This document shows, piece after piece, positions 15,262-22,689 of a stretch of 64,000 nucleotides of DNA (its first letter is position 1; every line of letters begins with the position of its first letter). Under the pieces are notes generated by a model that was given only the letters and a program-made list of their open reading frames with translations, did not search any database and was not told where the DNA came from. A program made the position numbers and the translations under genes. Source of the stretch: Vulgatibacter incomptus (GTDB taxonomy: Bacteria > Myxococcota > Myxococcia > Myxococcales > Vulgatibacteraceae); assembly GCF_001263175.1 (NCBI RefSeq), contig NZ_CP012332.1:2229501-2293500 (forward strand). The letters are read 5' to 3'.

Positions 15262-17229
15262 ATGCGCAAGCCGATGACGCTCACCCAGAAGATCCTCGCC
15301 GCACACGCCATCGGCCTCAACCGTCCCTGGGTCGAGGCGGGCGACGTGCTCCGGATCAAGGTGGACTGGACCATCGCCTCCGAGCTGGCGTGGAACGGCA
15401 TGGCCCAGACCTGGGAGCGCCTCGGCAAGCCGAAGGTCCACGATCGCGAGCGCTTCTACCTCGCGGTGGACCACACGGTCGATCCCGTCACGCTGGCGAA
15501 CGACAAGCGGACCCAGAAGCTCACCCAGCTCTCCCGCGACTTCGCCAAGGAGAGCGGGATCCGGCACTTCTACGACGCCAACGAGACGATCCTGCACACC
15601 AAGTTCTACCGGGACCTGGTGCAGCCCGGTGAGGTGGTGCTGGGCGCGGACTCCCACACCTCCTCGCACGGCGGCATGGGCGCGTTCTCCATGGGCCTGG
15701 GTGGCGCCGACATCACCGCCGCCATGGTGCTGGGCGAGTCGTGGATCGAGGTCCCCGAGGCAATCGCCGTCGACTACGCGGGCGAGCTCGCCTTCGGCAT
15801 CGGCGGCAAGGACGTGATCCTCGAGACCCTCGGCAAGCTCGGCCGCAACACCGTGGCCATGGAGCGCAGCGTCGAGTACCGAGGCGACGCCGTGCGCCGG
15901 TGGTCCACCGACGTGCGCTTCACCATCGCCAACATGACGGCGGAGCTCGGCGGGCTGAACGGGATCTTCGAGCCCGACGAGGTCGTGGCCGACTGGCTGT
16001 CGCAGCGGGCGACGCACAAGGACTCCGCCCGCTACTTCCGCGCCGACGACGACGCGCCCTACGCGGAGCGCTTCCGGATCGACCTCTCCAAGCTGGGGCC
16101 GGTGATCGCCAAGCCCTTCTCCCCCGACAACGTCTTCCCGGTGGAGGCGCTTCTCGGAATGGAGCTGCAGGGGGCGTTCATCGGCGCCTGCACCACCACC
16201 GAGGAGGAGCTGGTCCTCGGGGCTCTGGTGCTCGAGAAGGCCCTCGCCGCGGGCATGAAGCCGGTGGACACCCAGAAGCGCCTGGTGGTGCCGGGCGACC
16301 TCGCCATCGTCGCCCACCTGCGCGAGACGGGCCTCGCCGCGATCTACGAGAAGGCCGGCTTCCGCGTGGGCCCGCCGGGCTGCTCCATGTGCCTCGGCAT
16401 CGCCTCCGAGAGGGCCGGCAAGGGCGAGGCGTGGATCACCTCCCAGAACCGCAACTTCGAGAACCGCATGGGCGAGGGCTCCCTGGCCTATCTCGCGTCC
16501 GCCGCCACGGTGGCCGCCTCGGCGCTCTCGCTCCGCGTGGCCGATCCGCGCCCCCTCCTCGCCCAGGTCGACCAGGAGCGCTTCGCCGCCCTGCTCCGCC
16601 GCAGCGAGAGCCGGCTCCCCGAGATCACCGTCTCCGAGCCGAAGGTGGCGCTCGCCGCTGAGGCGCATGCCGGAGGCGCTGCCGAGACCGGCAAGGCCGG
16701 ATCGGTCCTCCGCGCCGGCGTGCAGCGCTTCGGCGACTCGGTGGACACCGACGCCATCATCCCGGGCGACTTCTGCCACCTCACCAAGCTCGAGGAGATC
16801 GGTGAGAAGTGCTTCCACTTCGTGCGCCCGGAGTTCGTCGGCCGCAGCCGCGAGGGCCGCACGATCGTGGTCGCCGGCGAGGGCTGGGGCTCGGGGAGCT
16901 CCCGCGAGCACGCGGTCTGGGCGCTCAAGGGCGCCGGTGTCGAGTGCGTGATCGCCAAGAGCTACGCCTTCATCCACAAGCGCAACCTGGTGAACGAGGC
17001 CCTCCCCTACCTCACGGTGAAGGACGAGGAGTTCTACGCGCTGACCCAGGAGGGCGACGAGCTCTCGGTGGATCTCGGCAGCGGCCGAATCACCCACGTG
17101 GCGTCGGGCCGGGTGTTCGAGGCGCAGACCCTCGCCCAGGTGGTCCAGGCCCTCGGCCGCGAGGGCGGCCTCGTCCCGGCTATCCAGCGCCACGGCGCCG
17201 AGGTCTTCTCGGTGCTCTCCGCGGGCTGA
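15262..17229 (+). CDS. One-chain isopropylmalate isomerase/homoaconitase-like enzyme
   Basis: The 655-residue protein starts at ATG 15262, five bases after an AGGA site. The N-terminal ~440 residues are the aconitase-family large domain with the 4Fe-4S ligands C310 (GACTTTEE), C374 and C377 (GCSMCLG), and the GADSHTSSHGGMG motif. After a linker of about 40 residues, the swivel (small-subunit) domain occupies about 480-655 with RFGDSVDTDAIIPG and GSGSSREHA. Bacteria usually encode these domains as separate LeuC and LeuD. The fused order resembles fungal isopropylmalate isomerase and homoaconitase. It would isomerise the product of the LeuA-like synthase (9320). A strong hairpin follows. Confidence 0.88.
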   Translation: MRKPMTLTQKILAAHAIGLNRPWVEAGDVLRIKVDWTIASELAWNGMAQTWERLGKPKVHDRERFYLAVDHTVDPVTLANDKRTQKLTQLSRDFAKESGIRHFYDANETILHTKFYRDLVQPGEVVLGADSHTSSHGGMGAFSMGLGGADITAAMVLGESWIEVPEAIAVDYAGELAFGIGGKDVILETLGKLGRNTVAMERSVEYRGDAVRRWSTDVRFTIANMTAELGGLNGIFEPDEVVADWLSQRATHKDSARYFRADDDAPYAERFRIDLSKLGPVIAKPFSPDNVFPVEALLGMELQGAFIGACTTTEEELVLGALVLEKALAAGMKPVDTQKRLVVPGDLAIVAHLRETGLAAIYEKAGFRVGPPGCSMCLGIASERAGKGEAWITSQNRNFENRMGEGSLAYLASAATVAASALSLRVADPRPLLAQVDQERFAALLRRSESRLPEITVSEPKVALAAEAHAGGAAETGKAGSVLRAGVQRFGDSVDTDAIIPGDFCHLTKLEEIGEKCFHFVRPEFVGRSREGRTIVVAGEGWGSGSSREHAVWALKGAGVECVIAKSYAFIHKRNLVNEALPYLTVKDEEFYALTQEGDELSVDLGSGRITHVASGRVFEAQTLAQVVQALGREGGLVPAIQRHGAEVFSVLSAG

Positions 17230-17241
17230 TCCTAGGCTGGC

Positions 17242-17266
17242 AGCGGCTTCGATCCACGAAGCCGCT
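17242..17266 (+). terminator. Terminator after the one-chain isomerase
   Basis: A perfect 10-bp stem (AGCGGCTTCG at 17242-17251, CGAAGCCGCT at 17257-17266) with loop ATCCA lies 13 bases after the stop at 17229. It can act for the plus strand and perhaps for the convergent xthA gene. Confidence 0.65.
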
Positions 17267-17376
17267 TGCCGGAGTCCCAGGGAGACTGTCGCAGTAACGA
17301 AGCCCACTGCGGCGGTTACCGCAACAGGCTCCTAGCGGTGCCGGGCCGTGCGCCCGTCATCAGAGGACGCGCTGCT

Positions 17377-18165
17377 TCAGCGGCAAGCGTCGGGTGCCAC
17401 GTCGACCACGACGGGGCAGTGGTCGGAGCCCATCACGTCGTGGAGGATGTCGGCGGCCTTCACGTAGGGCATCGCACCCGGTGACGCGAGCACGTAGTCG
17501 ATGCGCCAGCCGATGTTCTTCGCGCGCACGTTGAAGCGCTGGCTCCACCACGAGTAGCGGTCCTTCGCCTCGGGGTGGAAGTGCCGGAAGGTGTCGACGA
17601 AGCCGTTGCGCAGCCACCGGTCGAGCTCGTCGCGCTCCTCGGGGAGGAAGCCGCTGGTGTCCTCGTTCTGCTTCGGCCTGGCGAGGTCCACGGGCCGGTG
17701 GGCGGTGTTGAAGTCGCCCATGACGAGGATCGGCTCGCCGTCGCGGAGCCCCTTCTCCAGGCGATCGAAGAGCGCCCGGTAGAAGTCGAGCTTGAACGGG
17801 ACGCGGCTGTTGTCGCGCTCCTTGCCGTTCCCGTTCGGGAAGTAGCAGTTCACCACCTGCAGCTTCCCGAAGCGGGCGATCTGCAGGCGCCCTTCGGCGT
17901 CGAACTCCTCCACGCCGAGCTTGGTCTCGATCTCGTCGGGGGTCTCCCGCGAGAACAGACCGACACCGCTGTAGCCGGGTCTCTCGGCCGCGACGAAGTG
18001 GGTCGCGAAGCCCTCGGGGTTCCGGACCTCGTTCGGGATCTGCTCCTCGTTCGCCCGGACCTCCTGCACGCCGACGATGTCGGCGCCGGCGCCGGAGAGC
18101 CAATCGCCGAAGCCCTTCTTCGAGCAGGCGCGAAGCCCGTTCACGTTCCAGCTAGCAATCCGCAC
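17377..18165 (-). CDS. xthA: Exodeoxyribonuclease III
   Basis: This 262-residue AP endonuclease/3'-5' exonuclease acts in base-excision repair. Motifs in order are ASWNVNGLRA (Asn ligand), GVQEVRA (metal Glu), the tyrosine/arginine region PNGNGKERDN, GDFNTAHRPVD (Asp/Asn pair), and the terminal GSDHCPVVVD with the catalytic Asp-His. Length and the PNG-rich loop fit ExoIII rather than the longer eukaryotic APE group. GTG 18165 is preferred because AGGAG lies eight bases upstream; another GTG at 18171 is only two bases from the same site. It lies 20 bases downstream of tatC and could be co-transcribed with the tat genes. Confidence 0.92.
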   Translation of the reverse strand: MRIASWNVNGLRACSKKGFGDWLSGAGADIVGVQEVRANEEQIPNEVRNPEGFATHFVAAERPGYSGVGLFSRETPDEIETKLGVEEFDAEGRLQIARFGKLQVVNCYFPNGNGKERDNSRVPFKLDFYRALFDRLEKGLRDGEPILVMGDFNTAHRPVDLARPKQNEDTSGFLPEERDELDRWLRNGFVDTFRHFHPEAKDRYSWWSQRFNVRAKNIGWRIDYVLASPGAMPYVKAADILHDVMGSDHCPVVVDVAPDACR

Positions 18166-18185
18166 GGACACCTCTCCTGAAAGCG

Positions 18186-19418
18186 TCAGGCCGCGAGCGC
18201 CGCAGCCTCTCGTGCTTTCCGGCGCCGAGAGATCAGGCGCGCCGCGATGATGCCGATCTCGTAGAAGAGGATCATCGGAATCGACATCAAGGCCAGGTTG
18301 AAGGGATCGCCGGTCGGCGTGAGCACCGCGGCGATGATGACGTTGATCACGATCGCGTAGCGCCGGAACTTCGCCAGCTCGCTCCCGTCGATGAGCCCGA
18401 TCGACGCCAACAGCGCGAAGATCACAGGGATCTCGAAGATCACGCCGAAGGCGAGGAGGAGCAGGAGCACGAGATCGAGCTGCTCCCGCATGGAGAGCAT
18501 CGGCCGCGTCCAGTCGTCCATCGAGTGCTGCTCGCTCGCGGCGGCGAGGCGGGCAGACGTCGAAGTATGGTGGTCGAGGACCTCGCGGAGCTGCGCGGTC
18601 TTTTCCGGACCGGCTCCCGACGTGATCGCCCGGCGCAGCTCCTCGTCCGCCCTGGCCAGGAGCTCTTCCGCGCGCCCGGTCTCGCCGCGGATCGCCAGGC
18701 TACGTGCCTCGCTCCGCGAGAGGATCGCAGCAGAGAGCTCGACCCTGGCGGCGGCGCTCCGATCGGCGGCGCGCTCCGCGACGTCGAGGGCCGGCGAGAG
18801 GTGCTCGATCCTCTCGAGGAGCGCCTGGCTGCCGCCGCGGCTCACCGCGGGCAGCTCGGCCAGATGCCCATCCACCTGATCGAGGAGCCTCGAGGCATTC
18901 GACGGATCGCCGGCGCGAAGCAGCATGCCGGCGTCCTCCATGGATCCCTTCGCCAGCTTGAGCTCCACGGATCGATCGCGGATGTCCTCGGGCTGGAGGA
19001 GGAACTCGAACGCAGGCGGCAGGATGGCGAAGTAGCAGAAGACCACGCCGCCGATGAAGCAACCCGTCCCCGCCACTACGAAGGGCACGGCCATCCGCCT
19101 CTCGTTGGCGTAGAGGCCGGGAGCGACGAAGCCCCAGAGCTGGTAGAGGATCACCGGCGCGGAGAGGAAGAGCCCCGCGTAGAGCCCGACCTTGATGAAG
19201 GTGTTGAGCTCCTCGATCGCCGACGTCTGGACCAGGGCCCGCTGACCCTCCGGCAGCGCGCGGAGGATCGGGATCACCAGGATGTGGAAGAGCTCCTTCG
19301 AGAAATTCAGCGCGATCCCGGCCAGCACGACCACGGCGATCGACGCCCTGATCAGTCGGCTCCTCAGCTCACCGAGGTGATCGAGGAGGCTCAGGCGCAG
19401 GTCCGGATCACGCCTCAT
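18186..19418 (-). CDS. tatC: Sec-independent translocase TatC with large periplasmic insertion
   Basis: TatC normally has about 250 residues and six helices; this one has 410. The N-terminus carries the conserved LLDHLGELRSRL, then helices 1-3 (to about residue 140, ending in ILPPAFEFLL). Helices 4-6 resume at about 310 (LVLLLLLAFGVIFEIPVIFALL, NVIIAAVLTPTGDP, SIPMILFYEIGII). Between them lies a ~160-residue, charged, Ala/Leu/Glu-rich helical segment (about 143-305; for example SEARSLAIRGETGRAEELLARADEE without breaks) in the place of the short second periplasmic loop. Core receptor residues look intact. The gene overlaps tatB by four bases. The insertion looks like a helical bundle or TPR-like domain. 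Confidence 0.92.
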   Translation of the reverse strand: MRRDPDLRLSLLDHLGELRSRLIRASIAVVVLAGIALNFSKELFHILVIPILRALPEGQRALVQTSAIEELNTFIKVGLYAGLFLSAPVILYQLWGFVAPGLYANERRMAVPFVVAGTGCFIGGVVFCYFAILPPAFEFLLQPEDIRDRSVELKLAKGSMEDAGMLLRAGDPSNASRLLDQVDGHLAELPAVSRGGSQALLERIEHLSPALDVAERAADRSAAARVELSAAILSRSEARSLAIRGETGRAEELLARADEELRRAITSGAGPEKTAQLREVLDHHTSTSARLAAASEQHSMDDWTRPMLSMREQLDLVLLLLLAFGVIFEIPVIFALLASIGLIDGSELAKFRRYAIVINVIIAAVLTPTGDPFNLALMSIPMILFYEIGIIAARLISRRRKAREAAALAA

Positions 19419-19870
19419 CGGCCCGGCTCATCCTCTGTACGGCTCGTGGTCGCGACGGCGACCGGCTCCACCATCAGCGCCTGTGGCGCTGCAGCGCTCG
19501 CGATCGCCTGGGGCGCTGCGGCGATCGCGATGGCATGCGGCGAGGCGGCGATTGCGACAGGCGCGGGAGCCCCTTCGGCGCCTGGTGCCGCCGGCGCGCC
19601 AGCCGCAGGAGCACCCCCCGCCGGGACGGTCTCACCTCCCGAGGCGGCGACTGCCCCTTCGATCGGCGTCTTCGCGGGCAGGCGGGCGACCTCCTCGTCG
19701 AGCTTGTTGAACTCGCTCTCGACGATGTCCTTGAAGTCCCCGGTGGCCTTGCGGACCTCGCGCATGCCCTTGCCGAGCATGCGGGCGACCTTGGGAAGCC
19801 GCTCCGGCCCCAGCACGATGAGCGCGACGACCATGATGACGAGGATCTCGGAGAATTTCAGGCCGAACAT
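19415..19870 (-). CDS. tatB: Twin-arginine translocase subunit TatB (TatA/B family)
   Basis: This 151-residue protein starts at ATG 19870, six bases after GAGG; a GTG two codons earlier is less likely. It has a short N-terminal helix (MFGLKFSEILVIMVVALIVLGPERLP) with Glu near position 8, as in TatB, then the amphipathic helix LPKVARMLGKGMREVRKATGDFKDI. The C-terminal ~75 residues are an Ala/Pro-rich tail with repeated AIA, PHAIA and PQA units, probably disordered. It pairs with TatC to receive folded proteins with RR signals. A separate TatA is not seen in the window; this protein might do both jobs. Confidence 0.88.
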   Translation of the reverse strand: MFGLKFSEILVIMVVALIVLGPERLPKVARMLGKGMREVRKATGDFKDIVESEFNKLDEEVARLPAKTPIEGAVAASGGETVPAGGAPAAGAPAAPGAEGAPAPVAIAASPHAIAIAAAPQAIASAAAPQALMVEPVAVATTSRTEDEPGR

Positions 19871-19899
19871 CTGCACCTCGGGCGCGGCGATTCGACAGC

Positions 19900-19937
19900 G
19901 TGCTACACGGGAAAAGGGTCTCGGCGCAACCCGAGAC
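19900..19937 (-). promoter_or_regulatory. Candidate tatBC promoter with overlapping inverted repeat
   Basis: On the minus strand, TTGCGC (19924-19929), an 18-base spacer and TAGCAC (19900-19905) form a moderate sigma70-type promoter 30 bases before tatB. A 7-bp inverted repeat (GTCTCGG 19918-19924, CCGAGAC 19931-19937) covers the -35 box and could be an operator. Confidence 0.35.
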
Positions 19938-20122
19938 TAGCGGGGATGCGCCGGGAGATCGGGCTGGCGGGCGTGCGGAAAAACGCTTCTCGAGCTCGGT
20001 CGATTCCGCGGAAATTCTCGTTCAGTCGCTGTGCGCGGACCGAGAGTCCGGGTCATTTTTGAGCCGATCGAACGTTCTCCGCCGGCCCCCCTGCTCGGCG
20101 GGCCCTCTCCCTTGGAGGCGAC

Positions 20123-21151
20123 ATGGATCAGACGCTCCTCTTCGCGGACGCCCGCTGCCTCGACCACGAGCCCGGATTCGCCCACCCTGAGTCGCCCGCC
20201 CGGCTCCGAGCCGTCCTCTCCGCCCTCGACCGGAGGCCGATCGAGGGAACCCGGCTCCTCGAGCCCCGGCCGGCCTCCCGAGAGCAGCTCCTTCGCGTCC
20301 ATCGTCCCGAATACGTCGACGAGATCCTCGCCCTCGACGGCCAGTGGGCCCAGCTCGATCCGGACACCGCGGTCTCGAAGGGGAGCGTGACGGCCGCCCT
20401 CCTCTCGGCCGGCGCCGCCATCAAGGCGGTGGAGGCGGTCGTGGGCGAGCGGGCCCGAAACGCCTTCTCGATCACCCGCCCCCCGGGCCACCACGCGGAG
20501 CCCGACCGCGCCATGGGCTTCTGCCTCTTCAACAACGTCGCCGTCGCGGCGGCCCACGCCCGGGAGGCCCTCGGCTGCCGGAAGGTGCTGATCGTGGACT
20601 GGGACGTGCACCACGGAAACGGGACGCAGTCCGCCTTCTACGACCGCGGAGACGTCCTCTTCTTCTCCACCCACCGCCTCCCCTTCTATCCCGGCACGGG
20701 AGAGCTGGAGGAGGTGGGCCGCGGCGAGGGCGAGGGGCTCAACGTGAACGTCCCCCTCCCTCCTCGCCTCGGCGACGGCGACTACGCGGCCCTCTTCCGG
20801 GAGCTCCTCATCCCGATCGCAGACGCCTGGCGTCCCGACCTCGTGCTCGTCTCCGCCGGCTTCGACTCCCACGTCGAGGATCCCCTCGGCGGGATGGCCG
20901 TGACGCCCGAGGGCTTCGCCGGCCTCTGTGGCATCGCGATGGAGCTCGCCGAGCGGCACGCCGGCGGCAAGCTCGCCCTCGTCCTCGAGGGCGGCTACGA
21001 CCTCGGCGGTCTCTCCAGCAGCACCCACGCCTGCATGGAGGTCCTCGCAGGCGCAAAGCCCCCTGCCCTCCCCACGTCGCCAACTCCGAGGGGAAGGGAG
21101 GCCATCGACCGAGCGAGGGCCTTTCACTCCAGGTACTGGAACGTCTTCTGA
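20123..21151 (+). CDS. Histone deacetylase family hydrolase
   Basis: This 342-residue arginase-fold Zn enzyme starts at ATG 20123 behind GGAGG. Catalytic elements are clear: RPPGHHAEPDRAMGFC (tandem His), DWDVHHGNGTQ (metal Asp and His), GFDSHVEDPLGGM (metal Asp), and the transition-state Tyr in LEGGYDLGGL. It belongs to the class II HDAC/acetylpolyamine amidohydrolase/AcuC superfamily. The bacterial substrate may be an acetylated polyamine, acetoin-pathway protein or other N-acetyl-lysine target. The fit with class IIb-type HDACs suggests protein or polyamine deacetylation. It is followed 68 bases later by the dioxygenase gene on the same strand, without evident metabolic connection. Confidence 0.9.
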   Translation: MDQTLLFADARCLDHEPGFAHPESPARLRAVLSALDRRPIEGTRLLEPRPASREQLLRVHRPEYVDEILALDGQWAQLDPDTAVSKGSVTAALLSAGAAIKAVEAVVGERARNAFSITRPPGHHAEPDRAMGFCLFNNVAVAAAHAREALGCRKVLIVDWDVHHGNGTQSAFYDRGDVLFFSTHRLPFYPGTGELEEVGRGEGEGLNVNVPLPPRLGDGDYAALFRELLIPIADAWRPDLVLVSAGFDSHVEDPLGGMAVTPEGFAGLCGIAMELAERHAGGKLALVLEGGYDLGGLSSSTHACMEVLAGAKPPALPTSPTPRGREAIDRARAFHSRYWNVF

Positions 21152-21219
21152 CCTCGCTGGGCGATCGTCTGCCCAATCGATCACTGCCTGGGGACCGTCG
21201 CGGACCTATCGTTGGGTCC

Positions 21220-22512
21220 ATGGACGCGCCAGGCATCGAAGAGGGAACGAGCGAGCCGGTCCAGGCAGGGGACGGCTCGCCCGAAGGCGTCACACGCCGA
21301 GCGCTCGAGGCCTACGAGACCATCCGGGACGCCCGGGTGAAGCACCTGGTCCAAGGGCTGATCGAGCACCTCCACGCCTGCGTCGGTGAGCTCAGGCCCA
21401 CCGACGAGGAGTGGGAGTTCGCCTGGCGCTTCATGGAGCGCATGGCGCAGATGACCAGCCCGGAGCGCAACGAGTTCCTTCTCCTCGCCGACGTGCTCGG
21501 GGTGAGCCAGCTCATCGAAGCGCTCGCACATCAGGGGCCGGCCGAGGTCGGCTCCGCGCTCCTGGGCCCCTTCTATCGACATGGCGCGCCGAACCGCGGC
21601 CGCGGCGCTTCGATCGCGAGCGACGACACGCCGGGCGACCGGGTCCGCGTCACCGGCCGGGTCTTCGACTGGAAGACGAAGCAGCCGATCGCGGGAGCGA
21701 TCATCGAGGCCTGGCAAGCGTCGACGGAGGGGCTCTACGAGAATCAAGATCCGAACCAGCCGGACTTCAATCTCAGAGGGCGGTTCCGTACCGATGAGGA
21801 CGGAACGTTCGAGCTGACCGCGCTCCTGCCGGTGCCGTATCCGATCCCGACCGACGGCCCCGTCGGCGAGCTCCTGCGCACGGCAGGCCGCTCGGCACAT
21901 CGTCCCGCGCACATTCACGTCATCGTCATGGCGCCAGGCCATCGAACGTTCGTGACCCAGCTGTTCCGCGAGGGCGATCCCTACCTCGCCATCGACCCCA
22001 CCTTCACCGCCACGCGCGAAAACGTTCGACACTTCGAGCACGCCGACGACGAGTGGAGGCTACACGTCGACTTTCCGATGAGGAAAGGGAAGGAGCGGCT
22101 TCCGGAGGCGCCCATCCCGAAGCGACGGCTGCCGAAGGAAGAGGTGGCGCAGCACTTCGTCGGGACCTGGCGTCTCGTCGACGCGCTTCGGACCTACGAC
22201 GACGGCGCAACACCGACGCACGTCTACGGCGAGAAGCCGATCGGCTATATCCACTACGACGATGCCGGGATGATGTCCGTGCAGCTCGGTCCGCGGGAGC
22301 GACGTTCCGATTCCGACTATCACGCCTACTTCGGCAGGTACGAGGTCGACGCTGACCGCGACCTCGTTCGCCACATGGTCGAGGGACAAACGCCGGCTGG
22401 GCGATATCCGAAGGTTCTGGAGCGCCACTTCCGCTTCTCGGGGGACCTCCTCCATCTACAGCCCGTCGACGATCCGAAGCGCGAGATCGTCTGGCAGCGG
22501 GTGGAGCGCTGA
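21220..22512 (+). CDS. Intradiol ring-cleavage dioxygenase fused to lipocalin-like domain
   Basis: The 430-residue protein has two parts. Residues ~30-285 are a catechol/hydroxyquinol 1,2-dioxygenase: a helical N-terminal dimerisation domain, then the non-heme Fe(III) ligands Y173 (GLYEN), Y207 (VPYPIP), H231 and H233 (RPAHIHV), spaced as in the family. Residues ~300-430 match a lipocalin-like domain (HFVGTWRLVDALRTYDDG, IGYIHYDDAGMMSVQL), normally a stand-alone protein. The enzyme would cleave catechols to muconates or maleylacetate-type products; the extra domain may bind a hydrophobic substrate. No SD precedes ATG 21220, but TATCGT lies seven bases upstream, suggesting a leaderless start. 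No other aromatic-degradation genes are near. Confidence 0.85.
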   Translation: MDAPGIEEGTSEPVQAGDGSPEGVTRRALEAYETIRDARVKHLVQGLIEHLHACVGELRPTDEEWEFAWRFMERMAQMTSPERNEFLLLADVLGVSQLIEALAHQGPAEVGSALLGPFYRHGAPNRGRGASIASDDTPGDRVRVTGRVFDWKTKQPIAGAIIEAWQASTEGLYENQDPNQPDFNLRGRFRTDEDGTFELTALLPVPYPIPTDGPVGELLRTAGRSAHRPAHIHVIVMAPGHRTFVTQLFREGDPYLAIDPTFTATRENVRHFEHADDEWRLHVDFPMRKGKERLPEAPIPKRRLPKEEVAQHFVGTWRLVDALRTYDDGATPTHVYGEKPIGYIHYDDAGMMSVQLGPRERRSDSDYHAYFGRYEVDADRDLVRHMVEGQTPAGRYPKVLERHFRFSGDLLHLQPVDDPKREIVWQRVER

Positions 22513-22554
22513 CTCGTCGAGCGGCAGCCGATCAATTCGAGCCGCCGCCGAGGC

Positions 22555-22689
22555 TCAGAGCGTGTGAAGAAATCGGTCCCGCAGCAGCGGGCCCGACTTC
22601 TTCAGCCGCGCTCCGCGCGGAAACGCTCTTCTTTTCGTCTGCTCCGCCTTCGGCTTCGCGAGAGCTTTTGAATTCTTCACAAGCTCTCA
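22555..22689 (-). repeat. Structured 3'-end element, copy A
   Basis: This is one of five related ~130-bp elements. Sense is the minus strand, directly after the PBP1A gene, whose TGA (22687-22689) is the first triplet of the element. In sense order there are four structures. Hairpin 1 is GAGAGCTT...AAGCTCTC with an inner TGAA/TTCA pairing. Then comes the CGAAGCCGAAGGCGGAGCAG core, followed by a CCGCGC/GCGCGG hairpin. Last is a long hairpin with arms GAAGAA/TTCTTC, TCGG/CCGA and CCCGC/GCGGG interrupted by a single unpaired position. Confidence 0.85.
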
